NCBI GenBank assembly: GCA_900313675.1
Contig: OMSO01000017.1
Coordinates: 1 to 64,000 of the forward strand
Direction of reading: 5' to 3'
Length of the DNA stretch: 64,000 bases
DNA from: an uncultured Fibrobacter sp.
GTDB lineage: Bacteria > Fibrobacterota > Fibrobacteria > Fibrobacterales > Fibrobacteraceae
This document shows positions 1-8,263 of the stretch, piece after piece. Each line of letters starts with the position of its first letter. The stretch's first letter is position 1. Under the pieces are notes generated by a model. That model saw only the letters and a list, made by a program, of their open reading frames with translations, did not search any database and was not told where the DNA came from. The position numbers and the translations under genes are program-made.

Positions 1-510
1 TGGCGCAGTCGCCCTCTTCGCTGCCGCTGGTAAGCGCGCTGGCAAGAAGGACCTCGGCCTCATCGCCATGAGCTACAAGAACGTTTACGTGGGCCGTATC
101 GCCCTCGGTGCAAACGATGCTCAGGCCCTGAAGGTTCTCCAGGAAGCGGAAGCACTTTACACGACCGCACAAGTCAATTGCAAAAGGGATAATGCGACAG
201 ACTTGTGCTCTCGCCTACGACGACAACTTGATAGTTGTCGCCTCCGGCTCACGGTGGTCCGTCCCTGATCATCTGCTACTGCCCCTGCATCAACCACGGC
301 CTTGGCGGGAAGTGGCCAAGAAGCTCGCCGACGACCTCCAGAAGGCTACCAAGCGGAGGAGGCTACTCTTAAGTAGCCTTCGAAGCGCGGAGCATTCAAT
401 TTCCACAAGTTCTTATATGCGATAGTTGAATGCGGAGTCTCTTAACTGACGCTCGCTATGCATTCTACGACGCCATGAGCAAGGATACCGAAGGGTTGAT
501 CAGCCTGTAA
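1..510 (+). pseudogene. nifJ: C-terminal remnant of pyruvate:ferredoxin (flavodoxin) oxidoreductase, frame-broken
   Basis: The first ~155 bases encode a stretch typical of the thiamine-diphosphate end of pyruvate:ferredoxin oxidoreductase (AAAGKRAGKKDLGLIAMSY, then GANDAQALKVLQEAEA). The expected continuation, GGPSLIICYCPCINHGLGG, is present at about 250-309 but in another frame, after ~90 unrelated bases. A third frame then gives EVAKKLADDLQKAT (309-350), and the tail (YDAMSKDTEGLISL) returns to the second frame and stops at 508-510. At least two or three frame breaks separate recognisable pieces of one protein, so this copy cannot make an intact C terminus. The upstream part of the gene lies outside the window. 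The enzyme normally oxidises pyruvate to acetyl-CoA in anaerobes. Inverted repeats sit at the breaks (see findings). Alternatives are local assembly error or a chimeric read at the contig end. Confidence 0.75.
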
Positions 511-603
511 GAGGTATGAGGTCGGCACTCCGTGCCTTTGGGGTATGAGCTCGCTCGCGATGCTCGCTCTGAGGCATGAGTGAGGCCTTACGGCCTTTGA
601 GGA
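511..603. repeat. Dispersed palindromic repeat, family A (GAGGTATGAG tags plus mini-hairpins)
   Basis: Short tags of the form GAGGTATGAG or TTTGAGG alternate with tiny hairpins such as GGCACTCCGTGCC and AGGCCTTACGGCCT. The same pattern recurs at 6163-6217 (inside hrpA), 8197-8257, 36078-36126 and 36476-36547. It is non-coding here. Confidence 0.6.
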
Positions 604-604
604 T

Positions 605-638
605 AAAGAGCGATAAGAGAAATCTTGTCGCTCTTTTT
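605..638 (+). terminator. Rho-independent terminator-like hairpin
   Basis: A 9-bp perfect stem, AAAGAGCGA (605-613) with TCGCTCTTT (628-636), is followed by T-rich sequence. It lies about 95 bases past the nifJ stop and fits as the terminator of that gene. Confidence 0.6.
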
Positions 639-700
639 GTTTTGGCGTGTCATTGCAAGCGTAGCGAAGCAATCCAGACCCGCACTACCCTACCGGATAC

Positions 701-734
701 AAAAGACGAGTGACGAACAGTCACCCGTCTTTTT
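701..734. terminator. Terminator-like hairpin, probably bidirectional
   Basis: AAAAGACG-GTGAC (701-714) pairs with GTCAC-CGTCTTTT (720-733) with one internal mismatch. A/T tracts lie on both sides, so it can serve the rightward nifJ transcript and the leftward transcript ending at 905. From 735 to 904 I see only AT-rich sequence with no gene. Confidence 0.55.
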
Positions 735-904
735 GTAAATCAAAAAAACTGCCCTTTTTATATACGTTACCCTAGCAGTTTTTCAATCTTCTATAATTTA
801 TACGTTAGAAGAAAATCTTTTCATCTTCACAAATATTTCAAATTTTCAGGCGGAATTTGGTTGTCAAAAAAATTTTGCAGCCCTCAAATTTAGGATATTG
901 ACTT

Positions 905-2197
905 CTATTTCAGTTTCCGTACTAAACGAAATCCTTTGACATATTTTTTTTGTTTGTAAGGCGAACAATGTTCTATTAATGTTCCATCTTCATTAAAAGT
1001 CCCCTCACAGATTTTTTTCTTTTTACTTTCTTCAACTTTCACCATTTTAAAAAACAACTGACAAGCGGGACTTTGGTCGTATTCTTGGCTTACACGACAT
1101 TCCAATGCATGACTATAATTTTCACTAGCATCATTCTTTATCAAGACATATTCCAAGGCATTTCCATATACATCGTATAGCCCGAATGGATTAGGATCTT
1201 TTTCACCTGATGCGTTACAAAATGAACGAGAACTATCGCCAAATATTTGTTCGTATTTAGTAACTACTCCGCTTAAAAGATTATCATTTCCCCAGAAGAA
1301 GTCATCTTGGGAGCCTGCTTGCTGTAGGGCACCCCATTCTTCATAAAAGGGGATTCTATAACCATTAGCGGACGTATCGATTACAACAACATCATTCAAT
1401 CTTTTTTCAATGAATGGCAAAGATGTCTTGCGCCACTGTTCAATAGGCAAAATTTTGTAAACCGAATCAAGTCCATCCCAGATACTACGTACATTTGCAT
1501 AGTGATATATGTTTGTTGTTTCGAAAGGCCAGTTCTTGCGTCCAATTGATTTTACGCCATCATATTCTCTTCGATTCAACCACTCTGCCTCCCCTATACT
1601 AAATTCTGTCGCATCTACAATTAAATCTTGCGACAACGAAACATTTCTAAACCCCGATTCATGATTTCTCTTTTCCCTACTAGGTATTTTTTTCCCATAG
1701 AACACACGATGGGAACCTTTGGAAAGGTTGACAATTTTTTGATTTATAAGGATCCAGTTTGTGTCAATCAAATTTTTCTTTGACGTATCTGGAATATAAA
1801 GAGCAGCAACACTTCTAGTGAAGTCATCTGTAAACAAGCAAAGGCAATTTAAAGAGTCTAACTCCGCTTGAAACGATAAAAGCCAAGTTCCTTTTTCAGT
1901 AAAATTCAATGGACATATTTTTACATATTCGTTTTTATTTACTTCAAACCATCTTGTTCGATTTTCTAAAAAAGACTCCTGGACAACAGAAAAATGCCTA
2001 GATTCATGTTTACTGGATTTTGTTTTTACAACGAAATAAACATTCCAGTCAAAAACATTCTGTTTATTTAAATCAAGAGGGACTGTCGAATTAAAAACTT
2101 TTCGCCCCATAGCATCGAAAACAGCATTGTTTTCTATTGCAAAAACATTGTTGGTTAGGCCCACAAAAATAAAAAAAGCAAGAATTACATTCTTCAT
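905..2197 (-). CDS. Secreted protein with SUMF1/formylglycine-generating-enzyme-like C-terminal half
   Basis: 430 residues. It begins with a signal peptide (about residues 1-20, MKNVILAFFIFVGLTNNVFA), so it is probably exported. The C-terminal half carries the signature of the SUMF1/FGE-sulfatase fold: VDATEFSIGEAEW, then NGYRIPFYEEWGALQQAG, FFWGND, NPFGLYDVYGNALEYV and a final KGFRLVRKL. I cannot see the catalytic cysteine pair of true formylglycine-generating enzymes, so enzymatic activity is doubtful. Fibrobacter has large secreted paralogous families built on this kind of fold (for example TIGR02171), and this is likely a member. The N-terminal half (about 20-200) is unrecognised. The ATG overlaps the stop of the upstream small ORF by one base (TAATG), which suggests coupled translation. 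The gene is visibly AT-rich next to the GC-richer hrpA, which may reflect different ancestry. Confidence 0.6.
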   Translation of the reverse strand: MKNVILAFFIFVGLTNNVFAIENNAVFDAMGRKVFNSTVPLDLNKQNVFDWNVYFVVKTKSSKHESRHFSVVQESFLENRTRWFEVNKNEYVKICPLNFTEKGTWLLSFQAELDSLNCLCLFTDDFTRSVAALYIPDTSKKNLIDTNWILINQKIVNLSKGSHRVFYGKKIPSREKRNHESGFRNVSLSQDLIVDATEFSIGEAEWLNRREYDGVKSIGRKNWPFETTNIYHYANVRSIWDGLDSVYKILPIEQWRKTSLPFIEKRLNDVVVIDTSANGYRIPFYEEWGALQQAGSQDDFFWGNDNLLSGVVTKYEQIFGDSSRSFCNASGEKDPNPFGLYDVYGNALEYVLIKNDASENYSHALECRVSQEYDQSPACQLFFKMVKVEESKKKKICEGTFNEDGTLIEHCSPYKQKKYVKGFRLVRKLK

Positions 2198-2418
2198 TAA
2201 TCAATCTCCCATAGCCTAGAATCTGCACAGTCTGACTCGGATAAACGATGCAAGCAATCCCATTGCTTTTCGTAATGAATTCCGTCTCTACTTAACATAG
2301 GCCTATTTCTTAATTTTACACCATTCTGGTCATATTTAAACATCAGATTACCTTCAGAGGACTCTTTATTTTTTAGGCCAAGATTAGACAAATCTTCCAC
2401 ATTTTCCAAACCTAGCAT
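2197..2418 (-). CDS. Small hypothetical protein between hrpA and the SUMF1-like gene
   Basis: 73 codons starting 23 bases after the hrpA stop and ending with a one-base overlap onto the start of the next gene. The product is hydrophilic, has no signal peptide and contains two cysteines near the end (WDCLHRLSESDCADS). I do not recognise the family. The tight packing on both sides supports its being translated, but there is no clear ribosome binding site and the sequence resembles the tail of a larger protein. It could be a remnant of an N-terminally deleted gene. Confidence 0.4.
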   Translation of the reverse strand: MLGLENVEDLSNLGLKNKESSEGNLMFKYDQNGVKLRNRPMLSRDGIHYEKQWDCLHRLSESDCADSRLWEID

Positions 2419-2441
2419 GACACAGTTCTTCAGAAGTGTCC

Positions 2442-5400
2442 CTATTTCAGTCGCCCGAAACTCTTTTTCAGCTTGGCGAGGGCGTCATCTTCGATAACCT
2501 CTTCGGAATCGTCGCCCTTCCGCTTGAATCGTAAAATTTCGAAGTCTTCCAGCATGGCTCGCGCCTGCAGGTATAGCGAGGGGTACTCGGCGTCGTCCGG
2601 TTGCATCCGCTCCGTCTTGGAAAGGATTTCCCGTGCATTCTTGAGTTCGTGATCCTTGATGTAGCGGGCCTTGAGGAATGGACGGAACTTTTCACGGAGT
2701 TCCCGGACAGAGAGGTTGAGGGGGGCATTGAACGCCCCAAGAGCAAGGCGGTTATCACCCTCAAATTTGAACTCGTCGGCAAGCGCCTCTGAAAGGGCGG
2801 AAATCCTTTCGAAAAGGGTTCTTTCTACAGAATTTGGAGAATAGAGGGCCAGTATTTTTCCGATTGACTTGTGTTTTGCCTTTAACGCGGCCAGCGCATC
2901 GCGGGCATGGTCGCCCCCTTGACGCATGGCTACCGAGAATTCCCGCAAAATGTCCCAGAGTTTCACGAAAGGTTCTGCCCCTAGCAGGGCGGATTCGTAG
3001 GTGGCGCAGGCCAATGCCATGCGGGTCTCTTCGTCTTCGCTCCGGGTGTTGGCGGCCAGATTCCTGAAATCGTGAAGTTTCTTGCCGCGGGAGTATTCAA
3101 GACCAGTAAAAAGGATGCAACGAGCTGGGTCCAGATGGTCGGCGGCGAGGGATTTGACGAGCCAGTTCGAAAGAGGCTCGAGGTTCGAGGCGCGAGGTTC
3201 GAAAAATGAACCCATCTCCAATCGCGAAACAAGCAATGTAATTTTTTCGTTTTTGGAAGAAAACTTATCCACCCGCTTACGGAAGGACTGCCAGAAGGCG
3301 GATTCCTGCGGGGTCATGAGCGCGGATTCCCCGAGCCGCCAGCCAAAACGCATACCGTCCAAAGGAAAATCGATTCCGCTGGATTCTACCACAGGGCGCA
3401 CCGCCGCAAAAAGACGGAAACTCCCCCACTCGGGATTGATATCGAAGGAATGTTGACCCACCCTTACATGCAGGCGCAGGTGATTCTCCTTTTCGGGCGT
3501 AACCGTCGGGACATCGCAATCCAGCTGTTTCATGTCGGCGAAGACTTCGTACAGGAGCAAAAGTGGAGCCTTGTACAGGTTCGCCTTCAATTTGTCGCAG
3601 AAGCCGTCATCGATAAAGGTGCGGCGATTTTCCAGCTGTTTCTTGGCATTTTTCGGCATTTCACGGATGACGGACTGGGCCATCCATTCCCGCCACTGGT
3701 GAATCGAAAGCGCAAAAGACGCAGGCGTCACCTGCGGGAGCATGTCGTAAGGCAAGTCCAGCGTAATGCCGTCGCAGTCGCGGGTCGCATCGAAAACCAG
3801 TTCGCCCATCACCATTCGATTGGAACCGTCTAGACCCTCGATGCGGAAATGCTCGAGAGAACCGCCGAGAGAATTCGGAATTCTGATTTCAGATTTCGGA
3901 GTTTTCGTTAGTGGTATTTTCACACCGATTTTTTTCAATTCAATTCCGAATTCCGAATTCTGACCTCCGAACTCGTTCTGCTCCAGCCAGTATTTCGCGT
4001 CAAATTTCAGGAACTGGTCCGTGTGTTCGCGGATGTAGTCCTTCAATGTCTTGATGGAATTGACCTGATGGGCGATGCGCGTGTAGTAATCCACCAAGGC
4101 ATCTTCGCTCGGGGCAAGCCCGAATTGGCGCTTGCGGGCCTCCAGCGCATGCAAATCCTCAACGACGCGCTCGTTGTGCGTCATGAAAGCGAAGGGGCGC
4201 GCCATCTGGCCGAGCACTACGGCCTCGCGCCAGAAAATCTCGGCACATTCGTCGGGATTCACGCGGGCGTAATCCACCCGGTGGCCGCGGCTAATCACGA
4301 GCCCTCGAAAACTCACCTCTTCCACCGCTTCCACGAAACCCCGTTCCTGGTTCCACGTGGGCGCATACCAACGGCGCGTGCAGAAGGGATCCGCCACCTG
4401 CATAATCCATTCGGGCTTGATTTCGGCGGCCTTGTTGAGGAATATGCGGCTGGTCTCCCGCACCTCGGCGCTAAAAAGCCATTCAACGCTCTTGCCGTAA
4501 AGGTCGCTTCCCGGGAACACGTGGGTCTCGCGGCCGCTCACCAGGCGGTAGCAGCCGTTTTCGATATCGCGGAGCGCAATGCCGCCCAGGAATCCCGAAA
4601 GGAGCGCAATATGCAGGTTATCCCGATGGAAGCTGTCCAGCGGACACACGCGATTCTCGAATTTCACGTCGAGGATGCGCCCGAACTGTTCGTACAAATC
4701 AATCCATTCGCGGCACCGCAAAAAATGCAGGCTGTTCTTGTCGCAGAACTTGCGCAGTTTATTCCAGGTCTTGCCATCCCATTCGGCGCAGAAGGCATTC
4801 CACATGCAGATAAACGTGAGGAAATCGCTCTTGTGGCCAGCAAACCTGCGATGCAGCTGGCGGATGCGTGTACGTTCCGGTTCCTCGCTGGGCACCACAC
4901 GCGGGTCCTGGATGGAGAGTGCCGAGCAGACAATCAGCGCAGGCTGCAAGACGCCAGCATCCCGCGCCCGCAGGAGCACCGCCGAGAGTGCCACGTCCAT
5001 GGGGAGGCGCGTCATCTCGCGGCCGAGCTTGGTCACTTGCCCGCTGGCGTTGTCGGCGGTAAGCGCTCCCAGTTCAAACAAGGTCTTGTACGCCCCTCGG
5101 AAAGCCGAATTCGGTGGCGGTTGCAGGAACGGAAAATTTTCCAGCTCCAGCCCGAGGCTGCGCAACTGCAGGACAACGTTGGCGAGATTACTCCGCCGGA
5201 TTTCCGGCTCCGTAAACTCGTCCCGCTTTTCAAAATCCTCTGGAGAATAGAGGCGGATGCAGACACCCGGCTTTACGCGCCCCGCACGCCCTGTGCGCTG
5301 CCGGGCACTGGCCTTCGAGATGTCCTCGACGGGCAAGCCCTGGATGCGCGACTGCGCGTTGTACCGCGAAATGCGGGCCGTACCCGTATCCACCACGTAG

Positions 5401-6383
5401 GCGATTCCCGGAATCGTGAGCGAAGTCTCGGCGATGTTCGTCGCGAGCACCACGCGGGTCTTTTCCGTATGCCTGAAGATGCGACGCTGTTCATCAGGGC
5501 TCATGCGCCCGTACAGCGGGAGAATATCGAACGTCGCAGAATCCAGTTCATGCGCGAGCTCGCCCGCCAAATCCTGGATGTCGCGTTCCGTAGGCAAAAA
5601 ACAAAGCAGGTGGTCGCGGTGACGGCTTTCCAAGTCCAGAATCGCATCCCGAGCCTCGTCCAAAAGGCCGGAATCGCCCTTGCCGCTGGTGTTGCGACCC
5701 GTATTGTCATCCCCGCGAAGGCGGGGATCTCCATTCCCGCCACCGAAATAGTATTCTACATCCACAGGGAATGTGCGGCCTTCCGCTTCCATCACGCAGC
5801 TGTTGTCGTAAAATTCCTCAAAGAGCTTGGCATCCAGCGTCGCAGAAGCCACAATCAACTTAAAATCAGGGCGGGCCTGCAGAACCGTCTTGAAAATGCC
5901 AAGAAGGATGTCAATGTTCAACGAACGTTCATGGGCTTCGTCTATCACGATGGCCGAATATTGCCGGAACAACCTATCTCGGCGGAATTCCTGCAGCAAG
6001 ATACCGTCGGTCATCACCTTGATGGGAGCGTCACTCTGGCCCTGTTCCCAGAAGCGGATTTTCGTGGAGACAAGCGTTTCGTCCTTGAGTTCTTCGCGCA
6101 GGCGGTCCGCAATGGAAATCGCCGCCAGCCGTCGCGGTTCCGTGACACCGATTTTAAAGAGTTTGTGAGGTCGCGCTTCGCGCTCTGAGGTATGAGCGCG
6201 GGCTTCGCCCTTTGAGGAATACCATTCCAGCAAGAACTTCGGCAGCTGCGTGGATTTTCCGGAACCTGTGTCCGCCTTGACAATCACCACCTGGTGCTTT
6301 TCGAGCAGTTCGAAAAACTCTTCCCGATGTTCAACGACGGGAAGGTCGGGGTATGTGATTTTCAAGTTTGATGTAATCATCAT
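2442..6383 (-). CDS. hrpA: ATP-dependent RNA helicase HrpA (DEAH box) with in-frame repeat insertions
   Basis: About 1313 residues, close to the ~1300 of E. coli HrpA. Near the N terminus are the Walker A motif ADTGSGKSTQLPK, the DEAH box (VIDEAHERSLNID), SAT, the helicase C motifs ATNIAETSLTIPG and QRTGRAGRVKPG, then the helicase-associated domains and a long C-terminal region like the HrpA DUF3418 part. HrpA is an RNA helicase implicated in rescuing stalled ribosomes. Start: TTG at 6386 is directly followed by two ATG codons; 6383 is chosen. Odd feature: four segments match intergenic repeats of this genome and read through in frame, namely GEARAHTSEREARPHK (6163-6217), GDPRLRGDD (5706-5732), a ~35-residue segment with IPNSLGG (3871-3974) and FEPRASNLEPL (3175-3205). 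The first falls between motif I and the TEPRRLAA motif, where E. coli has only a few residues. Confidence 0.92.
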   Translation of the reverse strand: MMITSNLKITYPDLPVVEHREEFFELLEKHQVVIVKADTGSGKSTQLPKFLLEWYSSKGEARAHTSEREARPHKLFKIGVTEPRRLAAISIADRLREELKDETLVSTKIRFWEQGQSDAPIKVMTDGILLQEFRRDRLFRQYSAIVIDEAHERSLNIDILLGIFKTVLQARPDFKLIVASATLDAKLFEEFYDNSCVMEAEGRTFPVDVEYYFGGGNGDPRLRGDDNTGRNTSGKGDSGLLDEARDAILDLESRHRDHLLCFLPTERDIQDLAGELAHELDSATFDILPLYGRMSPDEQRRIFRHTEKTRVVLATNIAETSLTIPGIAYVVDTGTARISRYNAQSRIQGLPVEDISKASARQRTGRAGRVKPGVCIRLYSPEDFEKRDEFTEPEIRRSNLANVVLQLRSLGLELENFPFLQPPPNSAFRGAYKTLFELGALTADNASGQVTKLGREMTRLPMDVALSAVLLRARDAGVLQPALIVCSALSIQDPRVVPSEEPERTRIRQLHRRFAGHKSDFLTFICMWNAFCAEWDGKTWNKLRKFCDKNSLHFLRCREWIDLYEQFGRILDVKFENRVCPLDSFHRDNLHIALLSGFLGGIALRDIENGCYRLVSGRETHVFPGSDLYGKSVEWLFSAEVRETSRIFLNKAAEIKPEWIMQVADPFCTRRWYAPTWNQERGFVEAVEEVSFRGLVISRGHRVDYARVNPDECAEIFWREAVVLGQMARPFAFMTHNERVVEDLHALEARKRQFGLAPSEDALVDYYTRIAHQVNSIKTLKDYIREHTDQFLKFDAKYWLEQNEFGGQNSEFGIELKKIGVKIPLTKTPKSEIRIPNSLGGSLEHFRIEGLDGSNRMVMGELVFDATRDCDGITLDLPYDMLPQVTPASFALSIHQWREWMAQSVIREMPKNAKKQLENRRTFIDDGFCDKLKANLYKAPLLLLYEVFADMKQLDCDVPTVTPEKENHLRLHVRVGQHSFDINPEWGSFRLFAAVRPVVESSGIDFPLDGMRFGWRLGESALMTPQESAFWQSFRKRVDKFSSKNEKITLLVSRLEMGSFFEPRASNLEPLSNWLVKSLAADHLDPARCILFTGLEYSRGKKLHDFRNLAANTRSEDEETRMALACATYESALLGAEPFVKLWDILREFSVAMRQGGDHARDALAALKAKHKSIGKILALYSPNSVERTLFERISALSEALADEFKFEGDNRLALGAFNAPLNLSVRELREKFRPFLKARYIKDHELKNAREILSKTERMQPDDAEYPSLYLQARAMLEDFEILRFKRKGDDSEEVIEDDALAKLKKSFGRLK
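3175..3205. repeat. Short AGGTTCGAGG-type repeat inside hrpA
   Basis: Two near-copies of the block CGAGGTTCGA occur in a row within the hrpA frame, encoding FEPRASNLEPL on the minus strand. The repeated bases and the unusual residues suggest an inserted repeat, but I saw no second copy elsewhere in the window. Confidence 0.35.
3871..3974. repeat. Palindromic repeat family C inside hrpA
   Basis: A left arm resembling GGAATTCTGATTTCAGATTT and a right arm resembling CCGAATTCTGACCTCCGAAC form an imperfect long inverted repeat. The same arrangement lies in the gap at 9031-9104, and one arm lies at 62191-62218. Here it is inside hrpA and is open in the coding frame. Confidence 0.6.
5706..5732. repeat. 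Palindromic repeat family B inside hrpA
   Basis: The element begins GTCATCCCCGC, has a GAAG/CTTCG-type centre and ends GGGGATCTCC. It is a 27-bp hairpin also found between genes at 24053-24080, 30541-30568, 38080-38108 and 40436-40463. In hrpA it adds exactly nine codons (GDPRLRGDD). Confidence 0.7.
6163..6217. repeat. Palindromic repeat family A inside hrpA
   Basis: TGAGG tags flank two mini-hairpins, GCGCTTCGCGC and GGGCTTCGCCC. The pattern matches 511-603 and 36078-36126. It lies between helicase motifs I and Ia of HrpA and keeps the frame open. Confidence 0.65.
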
Positions 6384-6390
6384 CAAGGAT

Positions 6391-6432
6391 CCAGATCCTT
6401 CGACTACGTGCTACGCACTCCGCTCAGGATGA
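6391..6432. repeat. Dispersed repeat family D (CCTTCGACT...CTCAGGATGACAC)
   Basis: A short imperfect palindrome of the CTTCGACT...GCTCAGGATGACAC type immediately upstream of hrpA. A relative occurs at 17876-17911 and a more diverged one around 12030-12075. Confidence 0.45.
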
Positions 6433-6442
6433 CACATTCGTG

Positions 6443-6583
6443 TCACTCCTTGATGTGTCCGCATTTGTCGCAGGTGAGTTTGTAGCTGTTGTCCGGATCG
6501 ACAACCATCACGCCGTCACAATCCGGCTTTTCGCAGGGCAGTTCCCCGGGCATTACATCGCGGTATGTCTTTTTCTCTTCCAT
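6443..6583 (-). CDS. Small zinc-ribbon-like protein
   Basis: 46 residues from ATG 6583 (MEEKKTYRDVMPGELPCEKP). Two cysteine pairs, C-x4-C (CEKPDC) and C-x2-C (CDKC) near the end, fit a zinc ribbon or rubredoxin-like knuckle. No known family is recognised. A longer frame opens at 6649, but it would run through the promoter: TATAAT on the minus strand (6591-6596) sits seven bases before this ATG, so the message is probably leaderless and starts at or next to the ATG. The gene is followed by hrpA and is divergent from the DEAD-box helicase. Confidence 0.6.
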   Translation of the reverse strand: MEEKKTYRDVMPGELPCEKPDCDGVMVVDPDNSYKLTCDKCGHIKE

Positions 6584-6590
6584 ACGCACA

Positions 6591-6596
6591 ATTATA
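6591..6596 (-). promoter_or_regulatory. -10 box TATAAT of the zinc-ribbon gene
   Basis: A perfect TATAAT on the minus strand ends seven bases before the ATG at 6583. No strong -35 is seen and there is no room for a Shine-Dalgarno sequence. Confidence 0.5.
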
Positions 6597-6737
6597 AAAA
6601 AATTATTTATTTCTGCATTATCATCCGTTTCCCATGGCCAAATAGACAAACCAAAACTCGATAAAAGCTATAAAACGTTTTAACAACAGAAGTTCAAACC
6701 GATGTATTCCCCCAATTTTTCTACATTTGTGCCCACT

Positions 6738-8129
6738 ATGAGCGAAGAAATTACCGAAGAGAAGAAAGAGGAAAAAATCAATCCTTTCTTGACGCCGGTC
6801 AAGATTATCGAACCGAAGAACAAGCTGCCCGACTATACATTCGACCAGCTGCCCGACGAACAGAAGAACATCTTGAGAGAACACGGCTGGACGGAGCTGA
6901 TGCCCGTACAGCGCAAGACCATCCCCTACATGCTGGCCGCCCGTGACATGCTGGTGCAGTCCAAGACCGGCTCGGGCAAGACAGGGGCCTACGTGCTGCC
7001 CCTATTGCAGGTTATTGTGCGGGACCATCCGTACCCGCAGGCACTGATCCTTGTGCCGACCCGCGAACTTTGCATCCAGGTGCAAGACGAAATCGAAAAG
7101 CTTTCCAAGGGCACGGGCATCAGGTCCGTGGCCATCTTTGGCGGTGTGGCCTACGAACCCCAGCTGAAGGCTCTCCGCGAAGGCGTGCACATCATCGTCG
7201 CGACCCCTGGCCGCCTGATGGACCATGTGCAGCGCGGCAACGTGGACTTCTTGGACATCCGCGACCTGGTGCTGGACGAGGCCGACGAAATGCTTTCCAT
7301 GGGATTCTACCCCGACATGCAGAAGATTCGCCGCTACCTGCCCAAGGCCATTTCTTGCACCATGTTCAGCGCTACCATCCCCCAGACGGTGAAAAGCCTC
7401 GCCCGAGAATTCCAGCGCCCCAGCGCCGAATTCCTTTCCCTCAGCTACGACAAGGTGATTGCCAACAACCTGGAGCACCACTGGTACCCCTGCGACGTGA
7501 TGGAAAAGGATTCCATGACCATCAAGGTGCTGGAATACTACAACCCCGACAGCTGCATGATTTTCTGCAACAAGAAGAGCGACGTGAGCTACCTGGAGCA
7601 GGTGCTTTCGGGCTACGGATTCCAGGTGGGTGCCTTGAGCGGCGACGTGGCACAGTCCATGCGTGAAAAGACCCTGAACGCCTTCCGCGACAAGAAAATC
7701 AAGATTTTGATTTGTACCGACGTGGCCGCCCGCGGAATCGACGTGGACCACGTGACCCACGTGATTGTGTATGACCATCCCGCCGACCACGAAGTCTATG
7801 TGCACCGTAGCGGCCGTACCGCCCGTGCGGGCAAGAGCGGGCTCTGCATCTCCCTCATCACACCTGTCGAAGAAATCGAAATCAAGCAGACCGCCGCCGA
7901 CTTCGGCATCAACTTCATCAAGATGGAAACACCCACCGACGAAGAGATTGCCAAGCGTGTCAGCGACCGCCTGCGTGTTCGCCTTGAGCAGGAACGGCAG
8001 CATTTCGGCGGACAGAAGGCTACCGAACGCATCAGCAGGTTCTTGCCGCTGGTGCGTGAACTGGCCAGCATTCCCGAAGACCAGATGCTGCTGGCATTCT
8101 TGCTGGACAAGTACGCGTGGAGAAAGTAG
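6738..8129 (+). CDS. DEAD-box ATP-dependent RNA helicase
   Basis: 463 residues from ATG 6738 (MSEEITEEKKEEK); an in-frame ATG at 6702 would add 12 residues. Motifs in order: Q-motif region, SKTGSGKTGAY (Walker A), PTRELCIQV, TPGRL, VLDEADEML (DEAD), FSATIPQ, then helicase C with ARGIDVDHVTHVI and HRSGRTARAGKSG. These define a CshA/RhlE/DeaD-type RNA helicase used in RNA decay, ribosome assembly or cold adaptation. The charged N terminus and the short C-terminal tail without a clear RNA-binding domain do not settle the subfamily, so no gene symbol is given. TACATT at 6722-6727 may be its -10, leaving a very short leader before the 6738 start. Confidence 0.93.
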   Translation: MSEEITEEKKEEKINPFLTPVKIIEPKNKLPDYTFDQLPDEQKNILREHGWTELMPVQRKTIPYMLAARDMLVQSKTGSGKTGAYVLPLLQVIVRDHPYPQALILVPTRELCIQVQDEIEKLSKGTGIRSVAIFGGVAYEPQLKALREGVHIIVATPGRLMDHVQRGNVDFLDIRDLVLDEADEMLSMGFYPDMQKIRRYLPKAISCTMFSATIPQTVKSLAREFQRPSAEFLSLSYDKVIANNLEHHWYPCDVMEKDSMTIKVLEYYNPDSCMIFCNKKSDVSYLEQVLSGYGFQVGALSGDVAQSMREKTLNAFRDKKIKILICTDVAARGIDVDHVTHVIVYDHPADHEVYVHRSGRTARAGKSGLCISLITPVEEIEIKQTAADFGINFIKMETPTDEEIAKRVSDRLRVRLEQERQHFGGQKATERISRFLPLVRELASIPEDQMLLAFLLDKYAWRK

Positions 8130-8196
8130 TTGTGAGTGGTGAGTTATGAGTTGTGAGTGATGAGTTTTTCTGGATGAACGTTTAATTTTTTCAAAA

Positions 8197-8257
8197 ACCT
8201 CAAAGTGAGCGGCGCGAACGACCTCATGCCTCAAAGCGCGAAGCGCGGGCTCAATAC
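8197..8257. repeat. Palindromic repeat family A
   Basis: Reverse-orientation copy: CCTCAAAG and CCTCATGCCTCAAAG tags with mini-hairpins such as GCGCGAAGCGC, in the gap between the DEAD-box helicase and map. The preceding bases (8130-8165) are degenerate GTGAGT/ATGAGT repeats. Confidence 0.55.
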
Positions 8258-8263
8258 CTAAAA

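Noticed and set aside
4023..6188. A very long open frame (over 700 codons) on the plus strand opposite hrpA
   Set aside because: hrpA on the minus strand has all DEAH helicase motifs; the plus frame has no recognisable domain and is the mirror of GC-rich codon use.
7002..8234. A long minus-strand frame opposite the DEAD-box helicase
   Set aside because: The plus strand encodes all helicase motifs; the antisense product has no known features.
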